This document shows, piece by piece, positions 52,390 through 64,000 of a stretch of 64,000 nucleotides of DNA. Numbering within the stretch: the first letter of the stretch is position 1; each line of letters begins with the position of its first letter. The stretch comes from Amoebidium appalachense. Taxonomy: Eukaryota > Ichthyosporea. The stretch lies in assembly GCA_963693365.1 (NCBI GenBank), contig CAVNZM010000009.1, positions 6,882,001-6,946,000 on the forward strand, in the 5' to 3' direction. The notes under the pieces are model-generated. The model worked only from the letters and a program-made list of their open reading frames with translations, had not been told where the DNA came from and ran no database searches. A program made the position numbers and the translations under genes.

Positions 52390-52832
52390 GGCCGAGCTCG
52401 ACGGGGGACTTCAGGAATTTCAAGCCCAGCCGGCCTTGCCAAACCTTCGAATAATACATAGATAGCTAAAGCGCACATAGGCCGCGGTGTGCATTACATT
52501 TTTTTTGTTTGTGTGTGCGTGTGTGTGTGTGCGTGCGTGTGTGTGTCACGGTGTGTGTGTGTCACGGTGTGTGTGTGTGAGTGTGTGTGTGTCACGATGT
52601 GTGTGTGTGTGTGTGCGTGCGTGTGGTGGGGGAGAGTAGGGAGGCCGAGCTCGACGGGGGACTTCAGGAATTTCAAGCCCAGCCGGGTTGCCAAACCTTC
52701 GAATAATGCATAGATAGCTAAAGCGCACATAGGCCGCGGTGCGCATTACATTTTTTTTTGTTTGTGTGTGCTTGTGTGTGCGTGCGTGCGTGTGTGTGTG
52801 TGTGCGTGTGTGTGTCACGGTGTGTGTGTCAC

Positions 52833-52918
<86 letters not shown>

Positions 52919-53176
52919 GGTGGGGGAGAGTAGGGAGGGGGAGGGGGGGGGGGGGGGGGGGGGGAGGGGGCAAGGACTAGATGATACTTTCGACCCCAAC
53001 ACTGAAGTAAATACCGGACTAAGCAGAACGAAAACTTTCAAGAAACAAATTTCTTCTACAGAACACAGTTTACCATAATCCATGATACGTGTGTCATTTA
53101 AAAACCACGAAGTTGCGTACATTTTTTTATAGCAGAATCCATTCACGATGCATCATTCTCGTGGCACAACCACATG
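50681..53176. other. Region between coiled-coil gene and PSMB1; no gene recognised
   Basis: 50681-51600 is ordinary sequence, with a small tandem repeat (TTGTTCTGCTTGTGCTGAA) near 50970. (CGG)n at about 51621-51650 may mark a CpG-rich promoter area. 51820-52170 is unremarkable. 52250-52960 holds G tracts, a duplicated AAGACCTTATCTTCCCGTGG block, the tandem duplication at 52389-52790 and (TG)n arrays. The upstream promoter of the coiled-coil gene should lie just above 50680, but no TATA box is seen. Confidence 0.55.
52389..52790 (+). repeat. Tandem duplication with ~252-bp period
   Basis: Two copies of a unit starting GAGGCCGAGCTCGACGGGGG (52389 and 52641), continuing through CAAACCTTCGAATAATRCATAG and GCGCATTACATTTTTTTTG into a TG-rich array. 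The copies differ at a handful of bases. Confidence 0.85.
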
Positions 53177-53182
53177 TTTATT
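53177..53182 (-). terminator. Poly(A) signal of PSMB1
   Basis: AATAAA on the minus strand, 29 bases past the PSMB1 stop codon. Confidence 0.6.
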
Positions 53183-53210
53183 CGGTGTTTTTGATGTTCG
53201 GGCCCGAATT

Positions 53211-53441
53211 TCAGTCTCGGCGAAGCTGCACGGGCACAAAAGTCGTTAGCAAAAGACGAACAACCCGGTTGTAACTTTCCGTTAAAAGGGGAAAAAAGCG
53301 TCGGCACATATCCTGTTTTCACGTCTAACTATATATTCGACCGTTGCAGCATATGGAATATATTGACGGTAACGAAAGATTATAACTTTTAACTTGGAGG
53401 TGCACCATTGTATATATATCGTGTGTTGCCTTGTTTGCAAG

Positions 53442-53511
<70 letters not shown>

Positions 53512-53996
53512 ATGTGCTTCCTTGATACCCGGTGGTAGGTGAATAATAGGTCGTAACCCGTCATTTGCCCCCGGGGGGGGGGGGGGGGGGGGGGGGGGGC
53601 TCGTGGGTTTCTGGTCAAATTTCCTTGTGTGCCCCCCGGGGGGGGGGGGGGGGGGGGGCAAATGGCGGTTTGAAAGACCTTAGTATAGAGAGTATAGAGT
53701 ACTAAGTACACAAAAACAACGGACAACACGATGCAGAGTGCAACCACACAAAGAGTATGCATAATAAGCAGAGCCCATCCTCGAAATCCCACGTCATCCA
53801 CGCGGGGGGGGGGGGGAGGGGGGGGGGGGGGGCAGGGGGGTAAAGTGTAGATGATAGAGGTTGGCCCACACAGTAAAGAGAGGTGGGTGGGTGGGTGGGG
53901 GGGGGGGGGGGATAGTTATTGGGTTCGACATTGAACTATTTAGCCATGAAAAGGGGGAGAGGAGAAAGGGCGCAAAAAAAGAGGGGAGGGGTTGCG

Positions 53997-54052
<56 letters not shown>

Positions 54053-54166
54053 ATACCGGGAACATCTCCGTGGTGATACCGTCCTTCGTGATGACAACAA
54101 TCTCCACAGCATCACCCGTGTAGATGTCACGCTCAGCAACACCGGCAAACGCGTCCTGAAAAAAAA

Positions 54167-54212
<46 letters not shown>

Positions 54213-54641
54213 GTGTGCGTGCGTGCCTGTGTAGGGGGAGGGGTGCGTGTGTATAAGGAGGGAGAGAGGAGAAGGGAGGGGGGGGGGGGGGGGGGGGGGG
54301 GGATGTCAGGATTCGATGCCAAACATACTGTTCATGATTGGGTGAAAAATTTAGGCTGTTGCGCTGTGCAAGGGGATGTGCTTGTGTGGAACGGTGGGCG
54401 TAAAAGGTAGGTGCAGTGAAAGAAAAGGGGAACATATGCACTAAGAGTGCAGGTACACTAGCAGTAACGTGATTCCCATATCATCGGTGCAAAACTAAGC
54501 AAAAGGAGGGGGGGGGGGGGGGGGGGGGAGGGGGAGGGGGGGGGGGGAGGGGGGGGGGGGGGGGGGGGGGGGATTGTGTTACAGAGTACGAAAATGCACA
54601 CGTATGACCAAGGACTTGATGTAGTCGGATGGAAAAAGAGG

Positions 54642-54679
<38 letters not shown>

Positions 54680-55030
54680 TTTTCTCCATGTGCTTGAATA
54701 GGGGCTAACGTAACGGAAACTGTAAGATCCTAAAGGGCTATGATGATTGAAGGAGACACAAAGGATAGAGAGGAAGATCAAAACCTTGCAGGCAGGCTGC
54801 TGCTGATGCACCCATGTATGTACGCACATATTGGCACCGAGGCACAAAACAAAACACGTGCAGAGGTACAGTGCACGTGGTTCGACACATGCCGGACACA
54901 ATATGCACCATTCCTAACCCACCTACACCGACTCCCATGATCATACCCATTTCCTATCCACACACTCGCCAGTAATCCCGCCCCCCCCCCCCCCTCCCCC
55001 CCCCCCCTCCCTCCCCCACGTACACACTTA

Positions 55031-55063
<33 letters not shown>

Positions 55064-55175
55064 TTTCTACACAAAACACGTGCGCGCACGCCCACCCACA
55101 CCTACACAACCATCAAGGTACACATCCATCCCACCCCCTTCCCCAGCCCCTCCCCGCCCCCCCTCCTCCCTCGCG

Positions 55176-55210
<35 letters not shown>

Positions 55211-55974
55211 TCCCCAAACACCTACCCACACCCACACCCACACCCACACGCCCACGCCCACGCCCACACACACACACACACACACACAAATGCACACGCA
55301 CACGCACACACACCTTGACCACGTTGACCACGTCCTCCTTTGTCAATTTCAGCTTCTCGGCATTGAGCTTGTTCTTCTGTCCAAGCTGCAAAAGACGTTA
55401 GAAACATTAACACCCATTAGTTTTAAAAAAAAAAATCTATTAGATGTTGGCAATATACACACCTATGTAATATTAGAAATATAAACACCTATGAGATATT
55501 ACATACATACCCCACCTCCCCCCCCAAACACACACAAACCCACCCCACCCCACCCTACCCCACCTCAAACCACCACCATCAGTTTTCCCACTTTCCAACA
55601 CAAACCGATAAGGAGTAGGATTGTGTTCGTGTGCGTAAGGGGGGCTGTGTGTACGGGCGGAGGGGAGGAGGGAGGGGGGGAGGGGGGAGGGGGGAGGGGG
55701 GGGGGGGGGGGGGGGATAATACCTCGCTGTCCAGCAGAGGCTGCAGCAATTGGGCACCCGAGCCACCGGCACGGTATGTCTCTCTCTCGTAGCTGCCCAC
55801 GGGGTCATAGCTGAAAACGGCACCCTTGCCTGTGTACGTGTACGTGTGTGTACGTGTGTGTACGTGTGTGCGAGTACGTGGGTGTGTTTGTGTAGTGTGT
55901 GTGCGTGTGTGGGTGTGTTTTGTGTGAGCGCGTGTTAACATGGTTGGGTGTATTTGTGTGTGTGGTGTGTGTGT

Positions 55975-56026
<52 letters not shown>

Positions 56027-57136
56027 GGGGGGGGGGGGGGGGGGGGGGGCAGCGCGTACCTGTGTGTGTATGGGTGGGTGGATGGGTGCTTGCATATGCG
56101 TATGTGTGTAGTGTGTGCATGTGTGCATGTCTGTGTGTGTCCATGTGTGTACATTTGTATGTGTACGAGTGTGCGTGTGTGTTTGGTGTGTGGGTGAGCA
56201 CCTGTGTGTGTATTTTCATGTGTGATCACGTGTTCATGCATGCAAAGTGTTGAATGTTGTCAGTACGTGTCTGTGTGCAATCAGTGCCATCTCACATGTA
56301 ACAAAATGAAACGTACTAAATAACATTGCTGTATTCAATGATTCTAGATGATTGGTCATAATGTATCGAAGTGACCATGATAAACATGCAGTCCCTTCGG
56401 CGTAGCACACCTGTGTTCCATACAAGCGGGATAAGGAGATATATGATAAGGTGTGCATCTAGTTAACCCGACAAGTAAGCCGACACTAGGCACGCTGGTG
56501 CCTGTGCAGTAACGATCATGCATTCATCAAGTCTGATACACATATGGAGCACAGAGCCTAATAATTAGTAGAAACCATACCTCCATCCCCACCTCCCCCC
56601 CCTCCCCCTCCCCCCCCCCCCCTCCCCCCCCCTCCCCCCCCCCCCCCCTTCCTCCTCCGGTCTTTCCAGACATCATAGTCGACATCCACTCGCCACGTCA
56701 CGGCCACCCACACATATCTACCCACATCGGGCGTGGGGTGGGGTGGGGGGGTGGTTGGGGTGGGGGGGTCGATGAGTCGGTGGGGGAGGAAAGGGGGTGT
56801 GTGTGGGGGGGGGTTCTTATGCCCAGTCTTTGTGAAAGGGAGGGGGAGGGGGAGAAAGAGAATGAGGGAGGGGGGAGGGGGAGGAAGGGAGAGAGAAAGG
56901 GAACAGAAAGAAACGAGAGAAGGGGAAAGAAAGAGAGGGAGGGAGGGAAAGACACAGACACATACCCTCCTCGTCCAGACCAGCCAGGATGTTGTAAGTG
57001 TAGTAGGGGAAGAAGCGCTTGTAGTAGAGCATCGTCGACAGCATCTGCCCAACGGCGGTGGTGCTCATGTCCTTGTCGTGGTTGTGCTTGTACGTCTGCA
57101 GTTTTTTTTTTTGTTTTTTTTCCGGTATTTGGGGGG

Positions 57137-57171
<35 letters not shown>

Positions 57172-57363
57172 GGGGGGGGAGGGAGATTGGGGGGGAAAGC
57201 CGGTTGGGGGGGAGGGAGGGAGGGGAGGGGAGGAGGGGGCAGAATGAAATGCTAAGAGTGCAGTACATGTTTGCGGCCGGCAGGATGATAAAGAGATGAA
57301 GATATAAAACCATACACATAATGAGTAAAGATGATGTGTTTTCGTGTGTGTGTTGAGGGGGGG

Positions 57364-57432
<69 letters not shown>

Positions 57433-57496
57433 GGAGGAGACGGGGGGGAGGGATGGTAGGCCGTACGAAACAAGAGGAGTAGGTGTGTGTGGGTGC

Positions 57497-57537
<41 letters not shown>

Positions 57538-57650
57538 CGTGTGCATGTGCAAGTGTGTGTGCGTGTGTGCGTGCATGTGTGTGTGTGTGTGTTTGTGTGT
57601 GTGTTTTTGCGTTCCGTTTGTTTGCCTGTGTCGTTTTTTTTTTTTTTTTT

Positions 57651-57681
<31 letters not shown>

Positions 57682-57906
57682 GGGGAAGAGGCTGAAACAC
57701 AAACTTCGAGAAACTTCAGTGGATCTGCGTAAGAAGGGGAAGAAAAAAAAATGGAAAAATTTGACGACAAAAACGGGGAGGGGGGGGGGGAAGGGGGGGG
57801 GGGGGGGGGGGGGGGATATGTGGTGGCAAGAAAAGGGGAAAAAAGAAAACACAACCAGGATGGAAATGAAAAATGCAAAAAGGAAAAAAAGGAAGAACAC
57901 AAGGGG

Positions 57907-57952
<46 letters not shown>

Positions 57953-58132
57953 GCAGAAGGAAAAAACAAAGCAGGAAAGGTATAGCCCTACCGTGAGCTT
58001 CCATTGGAGGTTCTTATGCAAAGTAAGACAGTCCCCTTGGAAGCCGGCAGAGGCAAGAACAGTCGTGTTGTTCCTGCTCATAGATACACATGGAGGGTTA
58101 GATGGTAATGAAGGGCATTGTGTGTGTGTTTG

Positions 58133-58206
<74 letters not shown>

Positions 58207-58361
58207 ATGTGCTTGTGTGTGTGCGTATGCTTTGTGTCAGTGGGTGTGGGTATGACCGGGACCGAGTGTGCATGCGACCGCGTGTGTTTGTCTTGTAGCA
58301 TAAGTGGAATTATGTGGTTGCAATCATGCCTTTACATGCATGTGCTGTTGGTGCCTATGTG

Positions 58362-58404
<43 letters not shown>

Positions 58405-58581
58405 CGACCATGTGTATGTGTGTGTTTGTGTGTGGGGGGGGGGAGGGGGGGTGTGGTTGGGTGGTAAGGCAGAAGGCCGCCGCAAGTATGTATGTGCTTT
58501 CTATATGCATGTGTCAATCTCTTTCACTCTACTTCACACATGCGCGCGCATACTACCACCTCTCCTCCCCTCCTCCCCTCT

Positions 58582-58617
<36 letters not shown>

Positions 58618-60478
58618 TTTGCATGCACACGATCCCATGCACGGCGGTAAGTTCCCTGCCATTTCCAGTCAACCTCCTTTGGAACGTAGAGATAAATATA
58701 TCCCACAAACCCAAAAGCCCGTGAAGACAGACACTAAGGTAAACTGTGAGGGAAGAGCCGTCAGGATACTTCATTTCAGCAACGACGACCAACATACTCA
58801 CAGAGCGCTGAAAACGGATGCAAAGGGGGGGGGGGGGGGGGGGGGGGAAGGCACAGCAGCCAAATGCAGTAAAAGAGAACATTTAACAAGGAGTGAAAAA
58901 GGGCAGTTGGGTGCTCATGGTGGTGGCGGGTTGGTAGTGGGACGGAAAAAAGGGGGGGGGGGGGGGGGGGGGAGTCCATGCATCAGCAGATGGAGAAAGA
59001 TGCAAGCAAAGCGTGGCGGCAGCGCAGGGTGCATGGGGAAAAAGTGCTAGGGAGATGGGGGAGGTGGGGGGGAACCCCGGGAAGGGGGGGGGGGGGGGGG
59101 GAGGGTGATGAACCAGAGGGCGGCAAACATGCACCAACAGATTTCAGAAAACAAGTGACACTGACAAACATGAAATTAACACCCCCCATGCCCCCCCTGC
59201 GCGCGCAAAAAAAAAGAAAGAAAGAAAGAAAGAAAAGAAAAAAAACCCCTTCGAACAGGAACCACCTACATTCTGAAGAGTTTAGACTCCTCTCGTGAGT
59301 GAATGGAGTAACCCTCGCTCAGTCTCGTGTCGCCAGCAATCACGGCAAAGTCATCTCCAGCAATACCCAGAATCGTGCTGTGCAGGAAAAAAACAACTAA
59401 GGTTAGGCGTATGGGAGAAGTCATAGAACATGGGAGGGAAGAGCTAGGGAGAGGTGGGGAGGGAGCAGGGGCAGTGGGGGGGGGGAAGGATTGAGGAAAA
59501 AAAGAATCAAGTGGTTGCTTGTCTGATGGGTTGAATAGGCTGTGGAATGGAAGTGGTGGCAAGGATGTATGCTCAACGGCCGGTAATAATCGGGTGCCCT
59601 TGTGTATGTGCCAGCATCGCTGCATGCAACATCGATGCTTGCAACCTGAAAAACCAGGTTGCACAGGCCCCTGTTGCTCAACTATTATAGGCCAGAGTTT
59701 CATGCCAGACCCAGCGTACTCGGGTCTCTCCAACTAACCCGGACTCTCCTGGCCTCTAAACTAAAACTCCAACCCTTCACAAGCTCTTTCATCTATCAAA
59801 CAAGACGCCCATAGCAAACTCGCTTGTGAACCCTTCAGTCCCCTCTCCCATCTCCCCCCCCCCCCCCCCCCCCCCCCCTCTCCCCTCCACCCTCAACCCA
59901 ACCTCCTCAAGTTCTCCCCTCAATCACATACAAAGCACATTCTCTTAAATCGTGACATAGTCTTGCACTGCCAACGTAGCTTCAGCCTTCGTGTTTCAGA
60001 CTTCCCAATAATCAAGGCTCATTCTGTTATCCATGCAATCAAACCAAATCCCTCTAACAAATGGATAAAGCAACCTCCCCGGGTCACAAAAAAAAGAGAG
60101 AAAGGGAGCAAGAGACTGGCAATAACCAAATGAGAACGAAGACGGCTGTGGTGTGTTACAATTTGTAGCACAAACATGCGGAATTTTTAGGGGGATAAGG
60201 GGTGGCATAGAAAGAGTGCTCACCAGAGGGCCACTCAAAGAACGACGGTAAAAGAAACCAGACCAGAAAGAGGGACGCGTAGCAGGGAGAGAGGGTAGGA
60301 GTGGGGGTGGTGGGGGGGGATGGGGGTGGGGGGAGGAGGATTACCCTCCGTTGTCTGCGTATGGGCTGAAGTGATGTTGCACGGGGGCCTGCTTTTGGCT
60401 TGTGTATGGCACCTCAGGAAGCCCAGAGCGGGCACCATAGGGCAGCTGTCTCCGTGTCGCGAGGAAAGAGTGATCCAT
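53211..60478 (-). CDS. PSMB1: Proteasome subunit beta type-1 (20S beta-6), 8 exons, complete
   Basis: Exons on the minus strand: 60478-60345, 59377-59270, 58073-57992, 57095-56966, 55829-55723, 55385-55314, 54155-54057, 53225-53211. All junctions have GT/AG and matching phases (2, 2, 0, 1, 0, 0, 0), giving 747 bases, 248 residues plus stop. Landmarks: [11 protein letters not shown] at the end of exon 1, [14 protein letters not shown] (exon 2), [12 protein letters not shown] (exon 3), [20 protein letters not shown] (exon 4), [12 protein letters not shown] (exon 5), ERDIYTGDA (exon 7). The last exon is 15 bases (LRRD and TGA). This subunit is a non-catalytic member of the 20S core beta ring in the cytosol and nucleus. 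Length and order match the family (about 240 residues). Introns are large and full of C tracts on the sense strand. Confidence 0.93.
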
Positions 60479-62206
60479 TCTGAAAGAGAAACTCGTTTAC
60501 ACTGAAAACGGTAAGAGATAGCGAGGCTTTAAAAAGATGAGCAACGAAACAGCACACAACAGGGAGCTACCCTACAGTATTTTTTGCCTGCGGTTAAATT
60601 CCCTAGACATAAGAAGAGAGGTGTTTGGAAAAGGAGCATGTAAAAAAAAACTTGTTTCTCACCTCTCTCGAGCTCGAGCTCTCTCTCGTTCTTGTTTTGA
60701 GTCTCGGCCGGCGACCGGCAAACTTTTGAGACAAAACCATGACGTCACATAAAAAAAGGACTTGCGCAACGATTTAATTCAGATTACCCGATCATTTTGC
60801 GATTTCGATCGCAGTAATGAATATTGAAAAGGCAATTTGAAGGTTCCCCCCCCCCCCCCCCCCCCCTTCAAAAGGGCACCCCCCCCCCCCCCTCCTCCAG
60901 CCTGCTCCCTTCCCCCCCCCCCCCCCCTCCGTTTTTCGGACCACCGCCACCTGCTCCACACACGGACACACACACGCCCACATGCACACGCAAAATGGCA
61001 TGTGCACACGCGTGAGCACACAAGTACGCACGCAACCATGCACGCACATACACACATGCGCACAGACGCACACACACATACACAAGCACGCACACACATA
61101 TGCGTGCTCCGCACGCGCACGCACACACAATAGGCAGTAATAGACTAACAAACGAGTTATCTACTTATCCAGATACCTGACCCGTGCACACGAATTGTAC
61201 ATGAACACATTCAGGTCCGGTGACGTAACTGTTTTCAGGATTTGGATGGGAAAGTCTCGCTCTTCCTAATTTTTTCCATGGATCCATGACCTCCCCCCAC
61301 ACACACCCACACACCCACCCACCCCCATCCCCTCCCATCCCCTCCCATCCCCCCCTCCCCATCCCTCCCTCCCTCCCCTCCCCCCTCCCCTCCCATCACC
61401 CCGGTCCCCCCCCTCCCCTCCCCCCCCTCCCCCTCCCCCTTCCCCTCCCCCTTCCCCTCCCCCCCCCCCCCCGCCGCCGCCGCCGCCGACGCCCTGGTCC
61501 GGGGTCAGGCCTGTGCTTTTTTCCACTTCCTGTTATGCACTCGTACATTAGCAGAAGAACAATGTGGATTGAATCGGTGTTCACAGTCGTATTGTGTTAA
61601 TTTGTCGTTTCCGTATTCCCTGCCACGTTTTTTTGTTCGTTATGTGCATGCCCCCCATTAGCTTAACATTAAACGAACCCTCTGCCCTACCCCCCTCTCC
61701 CCCCCCCCCCCATCTTTGCCTCCCCTTCTTCACATCTCGGCACAGTCTGAGACCCCCCCCCCCCCCCCCCCCCCCCCCCCCACAGACACACACACACACA
61801 CAGACACACACAAAAAAAAGGGGGGTTGGGGCGGGGGGGGGGGGGAGAGAGAGGGGGAGAGGGGGGGCTGAAGGGAGAGATTCGGAGGGGAAAGAAAATC
61901 AGTGATGATTTCACCTTAAAACATTTTGCTACAGCTGGCATCATTAAAGGCTTGTGGATTTTACTCCCTCCCCTTCGCCCCCCTCCCTCCCTCTACCGAC
62001 CGGCCGGAAGCCCCGAGCCCCCCTTTCCGTCCCCCCCCCCCCCCCTCTTCCCCACTCTCTCTCCCTCTCTCCCTCTCTCCCTCTCTCCCTATCTCCCTCT
62101 GTCCCTCTCTCCCTCCCTTCTCTCCCTCCCCTCTATAGGATACGGAGCTCTCAGAGTACTTTTTTTTCTCCTACTCCCTCCCCTCCCCCCCCCCTCCCCC
62201 CCTCCC

Positions 62207-62237
<31 letters not shown>

Positions 62238-62743
62238 ACACAAGCACACACTGCAACTTCTATTGCAAAATGAATTTGCAGGAACTCTGTCTGCGACCAA
62301 TTCAAAAACATGATTATTTCATGAGAGGGACTATCTACGTACGATGTGCTAAAAATGACTCTTTACATCCGAATTTCAAACATGTGGCCCAAACATAGGT
62401 ACTCGTGGAGAAATCTATATAAATGCAAGCCCACTAGTCCCAGGGGCCGCTCGTCAAGTTATTTCTCTAGCAAATATCTTGACCCAAAAAATCTGCACAA
62501 AAAACTCTATGAATTTTTTTAAAAAAACACCTGCCACACAGAAATGTAAGTGTGGTTTGTGATTCGCTTGGCACCTATGGTATGCTTATGATAGAATAAA
62601 TATTATCTTTGATAGTGCTAACCTGCAATAACCTGCAGTTTCGCCGCATTTCCTCCACAAAAGTTATTTAGCACTTACACCGGACACCAGACCGAACATA
62701 AACAGGTCGGTTCCTATCGTGATTAGGCGGTAATCACACGTGT
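60479..62743. other. Upstream region of PSMB1; no gene recognised
   Basis: The first 300 bases should hold the PSMB1 promoter; a CT/CTCGAG-rich patch (60660-60690) is present but no TATA box. Beyond it come C-runs (60846-60867, 60880-60892), CA-rich sequence (60960-61130), C/T-rich sequence with GCC repeats (61270-61495), C-run and CA (61754-61810), CT-rich sequence (62050-62140), C-run and CA (62184-62242), then ordinary AT-rich DNA to 62743. A plus-strand frame ending at 62398 is not supported by splice sites or domains. Confidence 0.55.
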
Positions 62744-63424
62744 TCATACGTCATCAACCTCATTCCTTGGTGCCCTCCACCACGTGCACAACATTCTCGA
62801 AAATTCTTCCCAACAAGCGCTCCATCTCAACTGGCCCGTTTCTATCCACACCTCCCATTTGTACTCCACCTTCCCATCCAACGGCCCTTTGCATAATTCC
62901 TTGCCTGCCAGTTTCCAACACGTGTTTTCATTATCAGTGCACGTGATTTCACTTCGTGGGTGCTCATGCCCTTTGTCGACCGAACACACGCTCCGTCCGT
63001 GCTTTCTTTTCATCTTTCCCGCACACTTGTGTGGCTCCCTGCATAGATCGGCAAATCGCTGGACGTTTTCAGGTAGAATACGATATAACACTTCCGGGAT
63101 AAGGGTTGTATGCAATTGGCATTCATTGGATAGGTTCGCATACAACGTTATCCCCTGCATCCTGGGCACAAAGCGGCACTTCACGCAGCCCAAACGGGTG
63201 ATAGCAATCACGATTCCCCCACCAATCCCCCTGGCAATGAAATCCATAGGCCAATTTTTCTTCACCGGAAGTTTTCCGCCGATTGTGTTGTGCGTGGCTC
63301 TTTCCCAAGTCGCTTTTCTGATCTTTCTGAGATCTTCGATTAGTGTGCGGCGTGCACTGGTGTCCATCGCAGCAATCTTATTGGCCAGCGTTTTATATTG
63401 GAAGACCTGTTGGTTGATGGACAT
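62744..63424 (-). CDS. Unrecognised 226-residue open frame
   Basis: ATG at 63424 (MSINQQVFQYKTLANK) to a stop at 62744-62746, uninterrupted and of non-repetitive, balanced composition. The N-terminal part is basic and helical (MDTSARRTLIEDLRKIRKAT). A small hydrophobic patch (GIGGGIVIAIT) is followed by about a dozen cysteines, some paired (GCVKC, CREPHKC), and three Trp-rich spots near the C-terminus. No signal peptide. It may be a single-exon gene, the last exon of a longer gene or a relic of a transposon ORF. The antisense 270-residue frame is hydrophobic and runs into poly-G, so I treat it as a shadow. Confidence 0.4.
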   Translation of the reverse strand: MSINQQVFQYKTLANKIAAMDTSARRTLIEDLRKIRKATWERATHNTIGGKLPVKKNWPMDFIARGIGGGIVIAITRLGCVKCRFVPRMQGITLYANLSNECQLHTTLIPEVLYRILPENVQRFADLCREPHKCAGKMKRKHGRSVCSVDKGHEHPRSEITCTDNENTCWKLAGKELCKGPLDGKVEYKWEVWIETGQLRWSACWEEFSRMLCTWWRAPRNEVDDV

Positions 63425-63615
63425 ATCGGCAGTCGACAGACTCGCGGTGCATGCCTGTTTGCGGGGGGCGGGAAAAGGGGGGGGGGGGGGGGGGGGGGGG
63501 GAGGGGAGGGAGGGGGGGGAGGGGAGAGGGGGGGGGGGGGGGGGGAAGGGGGAGGAGGGGGTAGGACCGGGAGGGGGGAGGGGGAGGGGGGGCTAGACCG
63601 GGGTTGTGGTGGGGT

Positions 63616-63646
<31 letters not shown>

Positions 63647-63649
63647 CCT

Positions 63650-63690
<41 letters not shown>
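63425..63690. repeat. G/A-rich block and T-run/G-run composite
   Basis: G clusters (63478-63600) and a run of about 28 T residues followed by CCT and about 45 G residues (63619-63690), immediately next to the LTR-like repeat. Confidence 0.9.
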
Positions 63691-63691
<1 letters not shown>

Positions 63692-64000
63692 GTTGTTTTG
63701 TACGGGTCTAAGGGAGCAGAGTGCACAGAGGTGTTATGTAAAACACGACCAACACAATAAAGAGAAAACAATCGGAGTTGTTCTCGACACATGAAAGATT
63801 TCAAACAACAACTGACCTTTTTTTGTGCTTCCGGGTCTTTTTGTACTTGCAACTTATCATCTTATCTCAACTAAAAGAGGAGAACCAATCGGTTCTATCA
63901 GATGATAGAAAAACACATTCCGACAGAGCATACACATTCCAACTTCCGAAGGCTAACTGAAGCTTAGAAGCTCTTACTTAAATAACTTAAGTAATCATAC
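63691..64000 (-). mobile_element. LTR-like dispersed repeat, copy 3 (inverted, cut by window end)
   Basis: The reverse complement aligns with 30650-30972 of copy 2 throughout: AAGTTATTTAAGTAAGAG, GGTTCTC...TTTAGTTGAGATAAGATGATAA, CTCCGATTG, and CTTAGACCCGTACAAAACAAC at its end. The outer end is beyond the window. It shares enough to be one family, with clear divergence including loss of the AATAAA. Confidence 0.7.

Noticed and set aside
62784-63596. 270-residue plus-strand ORF
   Set aside because: Antisense to a better-composed minus-strand frame; hydrophobic and running into poly-Gly from a G tract.

Overview
The window is nuclear DNA of an intron-rich eukaryote. It has spliceosomal GT-AG introns, secreted modular proteins of animal type (PAN/Apple, PA14, VWD, EGF), a proteasome beta gene split into eight exons, a NOTUM-like esterase, AATAAA poly(A) signals and a DIRS-order retrotransposon. 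I cannot name the species. A marine invertebrate or a unicellular relative of animals would fit. The most conspicuous property is the density of simple sequence: C/G homopolymers of 20-70 bases, (CA)n, (GA)n and a 540-bp TGCGTG/TGCGCG array. Most long open frames in the window are translations of these tracts.

Layout. 1.68-21.16 kb, plus strand: one 34-exon gene for a secreted protein of about 2,040 residues, with signal peptide, two PAN-like modules, PA14, VWD, EGF modules, two PANs, a long EGF run and two terminal PANs. 24.0-31.1 kb: an LTR-like dispersed repeat interrupted by a 5.47-kb Ngaro/PAT-type tyrosine-recombinase retrotransposon with split direct repeats (A1-ORFs-B1-A2-B2), beside a second repeat copy that shows the empty site. 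32.4-32.9 kb, minus: a broken partial paralogue of the last two exons of the first gene. 34.86-36.24 kb, plus: an intronless NOTUM/pectin acetylesterase-like gene with one frame break. 37.8-41.1 kb, minus: candidate exons, one encoding two membrane segments. 46.8-50.7 kb, minus: the first three exons of a coiled-coil protein gene, with a TTAA-flanked foldback element in one intron. 53.2-60.5 kb, minus: a complete proteasome beta-type-1 (PSMB1) gene. 62.7-63.4 kb, minus: an unrecognised 226-residue open frame. 63.7-64.0 kb: an inverted copy of the LTR-like repeat.

Cross-cutting observations. On both strands many introns carry a poly(C) tract on the sense strand within about 25 bases of the 5' splice site. 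Composite tracts are directional (C-run then A-run, or T-run then G-run). Most of the frame breaks in otherwise intact genes are one-base length changes in short C or G runs, so assembly error must be separated from real decay. All exon boundaries were read by eye from splice consensus, reading phase and domain continuity, without transcript data.
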